Below, one piece after another: positions 61,947 to 64,000 of a stretch of DNA of 64,000 nt (positions within the stretch are counted from its first letter, which is position 1; every line of letters starts with the position of its first letter). A program made the translations under genes and the position numbers. The stretch lies in assembly GCA_008360975.2 (NCBI GenBank), contig CM039193.1, forward strand, positions 18,087,389 through 18,151,388, in the 5' to 3' direction. The stretch comes from Lichenostomus cassidix (lineage: Eukaryota > Chordata > Aves > Passeriformes > Meliphagidae). The notes beneath the pieces are model-generated. The model saw nothing but the letters and a program-made list of their open reading frames with translations, had not been told where the DNA came from and ran no database searches.

Positions 61947-64000
61947 GAAGTTTAAATCAGAAAGAATAAACCTAGCTATGAAGGTAGGAGACTGGTGTTA
62001 CACAGCTAAGAGATGTGAAGTGTTTACAGATTTGTCCTACTGCCCAAAAAATAATCCAAGGGGAAAAACCAGCATGAATATAAAGTGCCAGACTTTAGGA
62101 AGGAATCAGCCCTGTCCATCCCCCATTTCTGTCTGCAGCTTGTCTGATTTGAAGTGCACATTGGGCTAGAATTGAGGCCAGGAAGACAAATTCGGTGGCA
62201 AAAGGGAAATCTGTTATCTTGGCACTATTTGGTAAACTCAACTGCATCCATGTTTCCCTTCAGAAAAAAGGCAATTATCCAGACAGTTTTCATGCATTGG
62301 CTTGAAAGCACTGGGGTTGTTATCCAGCACTGGGGTTGCTATCCTCCACCTCCTCCCCACCCTGCATTTCTGGGAGCAGAAAACCTGGGCTCAGCACTGA
62401 CAATTAGCATGGAAGTGCTGAACGAACCTCCCTCTCCATTGCCAGGGAAAGGCTCTGGGAAAGCAGAGGTGTTCTCTGGGGGCTGAAGGAATTCAGCACA
62501 TTTTAGGAAGTCTCAGCATCACTTGGAAGGACACAAGAGGGATGGAGCTCTGGTTTTTATGGAAGGTGTGATCTCATGGTGCCAAGCACTTCCTACAAAT
62601 GAGGAGTTACCTCGCTGGGAAGTGAAATTGAAAACCACCGAGAAGCTCATGAGAATTGCAGCAATCTGTACAAAATCACATCCTCTGAAGGCAAAGTGGG
62701 AAGATAACAAAGCCAAGGTCAGATAAATGGCAGGAAAGGCACAGCACTCCTGATTTCCCTGCAAACCCCAGGGCTCTTCCATGCTGTACAATCAACCCTC
62801 AGCTCTGCAGGGATCTCCCCCCATCCCTGATTTCTGCTCTGGGCAGCACCAGGAGCTCTCCCTGGCTCCAGGGCTGTCAGACAACCCCAAATCACTGCCA
62901 GGGGACTCAGGCTGTGTTCTACCTGTGGGCACTCAGGGAGTAAAGCCACAAAAACCTCCTGGCAGGAACAGACAAAGTGTCACTGCACCAATCATCTTAA
63001 CAAAGCCAAAGAGCTCGTCCAGACTTAATTCATTTCTCTGCCTCTTTTTCCTGGGATCTCTCGACAATGCTGTTGCTGAGTGGTTTCACCCATTCCATCA
63101 GAGCTTCCAGCAATGTCAATTCAAGCCTCTCCACCTCCATTCTCACTCCACCCAAATCAAAGTCATCCTGAAGGAAATTAAAAATATTACCATTACACAG
63201 TGGCTGGAGGACATGTGATGGTCATGAGCAAGTCCCAGACTTTATCTCTGGTTTTTCTATGGAGTTGTAGGTCACAGCATGATTATTTTAATAAGGAGCT
63301 ACTGCAAGGAAACACTTGGCTGTGTTTGTGGGCACAGAGGATGAGCCCAATAACTGCAAACCACGGATCAGTCTCAGCACAGGTGGCCCTGAGGTGGCAG
63401 GTGTGTCCCCGAGGCACACAGCCCCATTCCCAGGGGATGGGCAGTGCCCCAATGCCCCTTCCCGTGGCACAGCTCCTCTCCCGGGCACAAAGCTGCTGGC
63501 ACCAGCCTGGGGAGCTGCCTGTGCCAAGCTGCTCCCTGCAGCTTCCTCTCACACGGGACAGGCAGCTCCCTGCAGCTCCTTCCAAGGGGCTGCGCTCGGT
63601 TTGTGCAAAATATTGTGGGCAGAGCACATCCAGGGACTCAGAAATGCTTGGAGCAGGTTTTATGTGTGTGTCTATGCAAATGCACACACAAAAATATGTG
63701 TGAGCTTATTTATGCAGAGAATTCCCTTCATCTGCCGTTTTATAATGTACAGAAATGCTGCTTTAAAATTATAAATGGTGAACAAAGGGATCCTTGATGG
63801 AAACATTCCTTAGCCAAAAGGGGAAGTTTACTTAGATAGGAATATTTATAGGAGTGAGATGAGCATCGAGTCCAAACATTGTAACATAAAACTATCTTCA
63901 GTATTTAAATAAAAAGTAGCATGATTTAGTTACTACTTGCAAAATATATCTAAGAATGGAGGAAATCTCAATCTGTATCACCAGAATGGCTTCCCTGAGG

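Larger units (their letters stand above)
49701..64000. other. SYN2 intron 5 upstream of TIMP4 exon 2 (TIMP4 intron 1 or 5' flank)
   Basis: I looked on the minus strand for TIMP4 exon 1 (signal peptide then a Cys-x-Cys amino end and a third Cys about ten residues later) and found no credible candidate. I looked on the plus strand for the next synapsin exon and did not find it. The stretch holds a 20-bp palindrome, AT-rich low-complexity DNA at 52.86-53.35 kb, an ATCT array, an antisense CR1 fragment, a 40-bp duplication and an A18 run. Open frames of 150-175 codons near 57, 61 and 63.4 kb occur in GC-richer patches and look like chance. Confidence 0.8.

Noticed and set aside
63283..63703. Frames of 134-167 codons on both strands near the window end, considered as a TIMP4 first exon
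   Set aside because: GC-richer sequence, but no hydrophobic signal peptide leading to Cys-x-Cys on the minus strand.

Overview
This is vertebrate nuclear DNA, almost all intronic, from the synapsin II (SYN2) locus. The host is very probably a bird. Every recognisable dispersed repeat is a short CR1-type 3' end with its 'ccttccaac...' signature, or a solo LTR; no mammalian SINE or L1 sequence was seen; and two exons are extremely rich in G and C at third codon positions. A songbird is plausible but not proven. The window has no bacterial-type operon, CRISPR array, tRNA or rRNA, and no sign of a new gene system.

The + strand carries four internal SYN2 coding exons, read here as exons 2-5 by comparison with the human gene. 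They lie at 17302-17359, 19972-20063, 23938-24094 and 37862-37951. All four have consensus AG/GT borders and matching phases, and together they encode about 132 continuous residues of the ATP-binding C domain. The large first exon must lie before base 1. The next exon, expected to begin with an LTLPTFPVVVKIGHAHSG-like sequence, was not found before base 64000, so the window ends inside intron 5.

The - strand carries TIMP4, a metalloproteinase inhibitor nested antisense in SYN2 intron 5, as in human. Exons 2-5 are at 49603-49700, 45143-45257, 44275-44399 and 43004-43201 in transcript order, followed by a probable 3' UTR ending near 42.5 kb. The four exons join in frame without a stop and hold 9 of the 12 conserved cysteines; the other three belong to exon 1. 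Exon 1 (signal peptide and Cys-x-Cys amino end) was not recognised between 49.7 and 64 kb. The SYN/TIMP pairing independently supports the SYN2 and TIMP4 assignments, because SYN3 hosts TIMP3 and SYN1 hosts TIMP1.

The rest is intron with many tandem repeats. These include three long purine/pyrimidine tracts in intron 1, a GGTTT array after exon 2, a 12/15-bp minisatellite before SYN2 exon 4, a 13 x 13-bp minisatellite in intron 4, a 67-bp x 3 array in TIMP4 intron 2 and an ATCT array in intron 5. There are six CR1 fragments (one uncertain), one probable antisense solo LTR, and a locally repeated sequence beside SYN2 exon 4. The most notable signals are strong exon-to-exon GC3 differences, a CT microsatellite forming the polypyrimidine tract of TIMP4 exon 2, a tandem duplication covering the TIMP4 exon 4 acceptor, and the repeated blocks around SYN2 exon 4.
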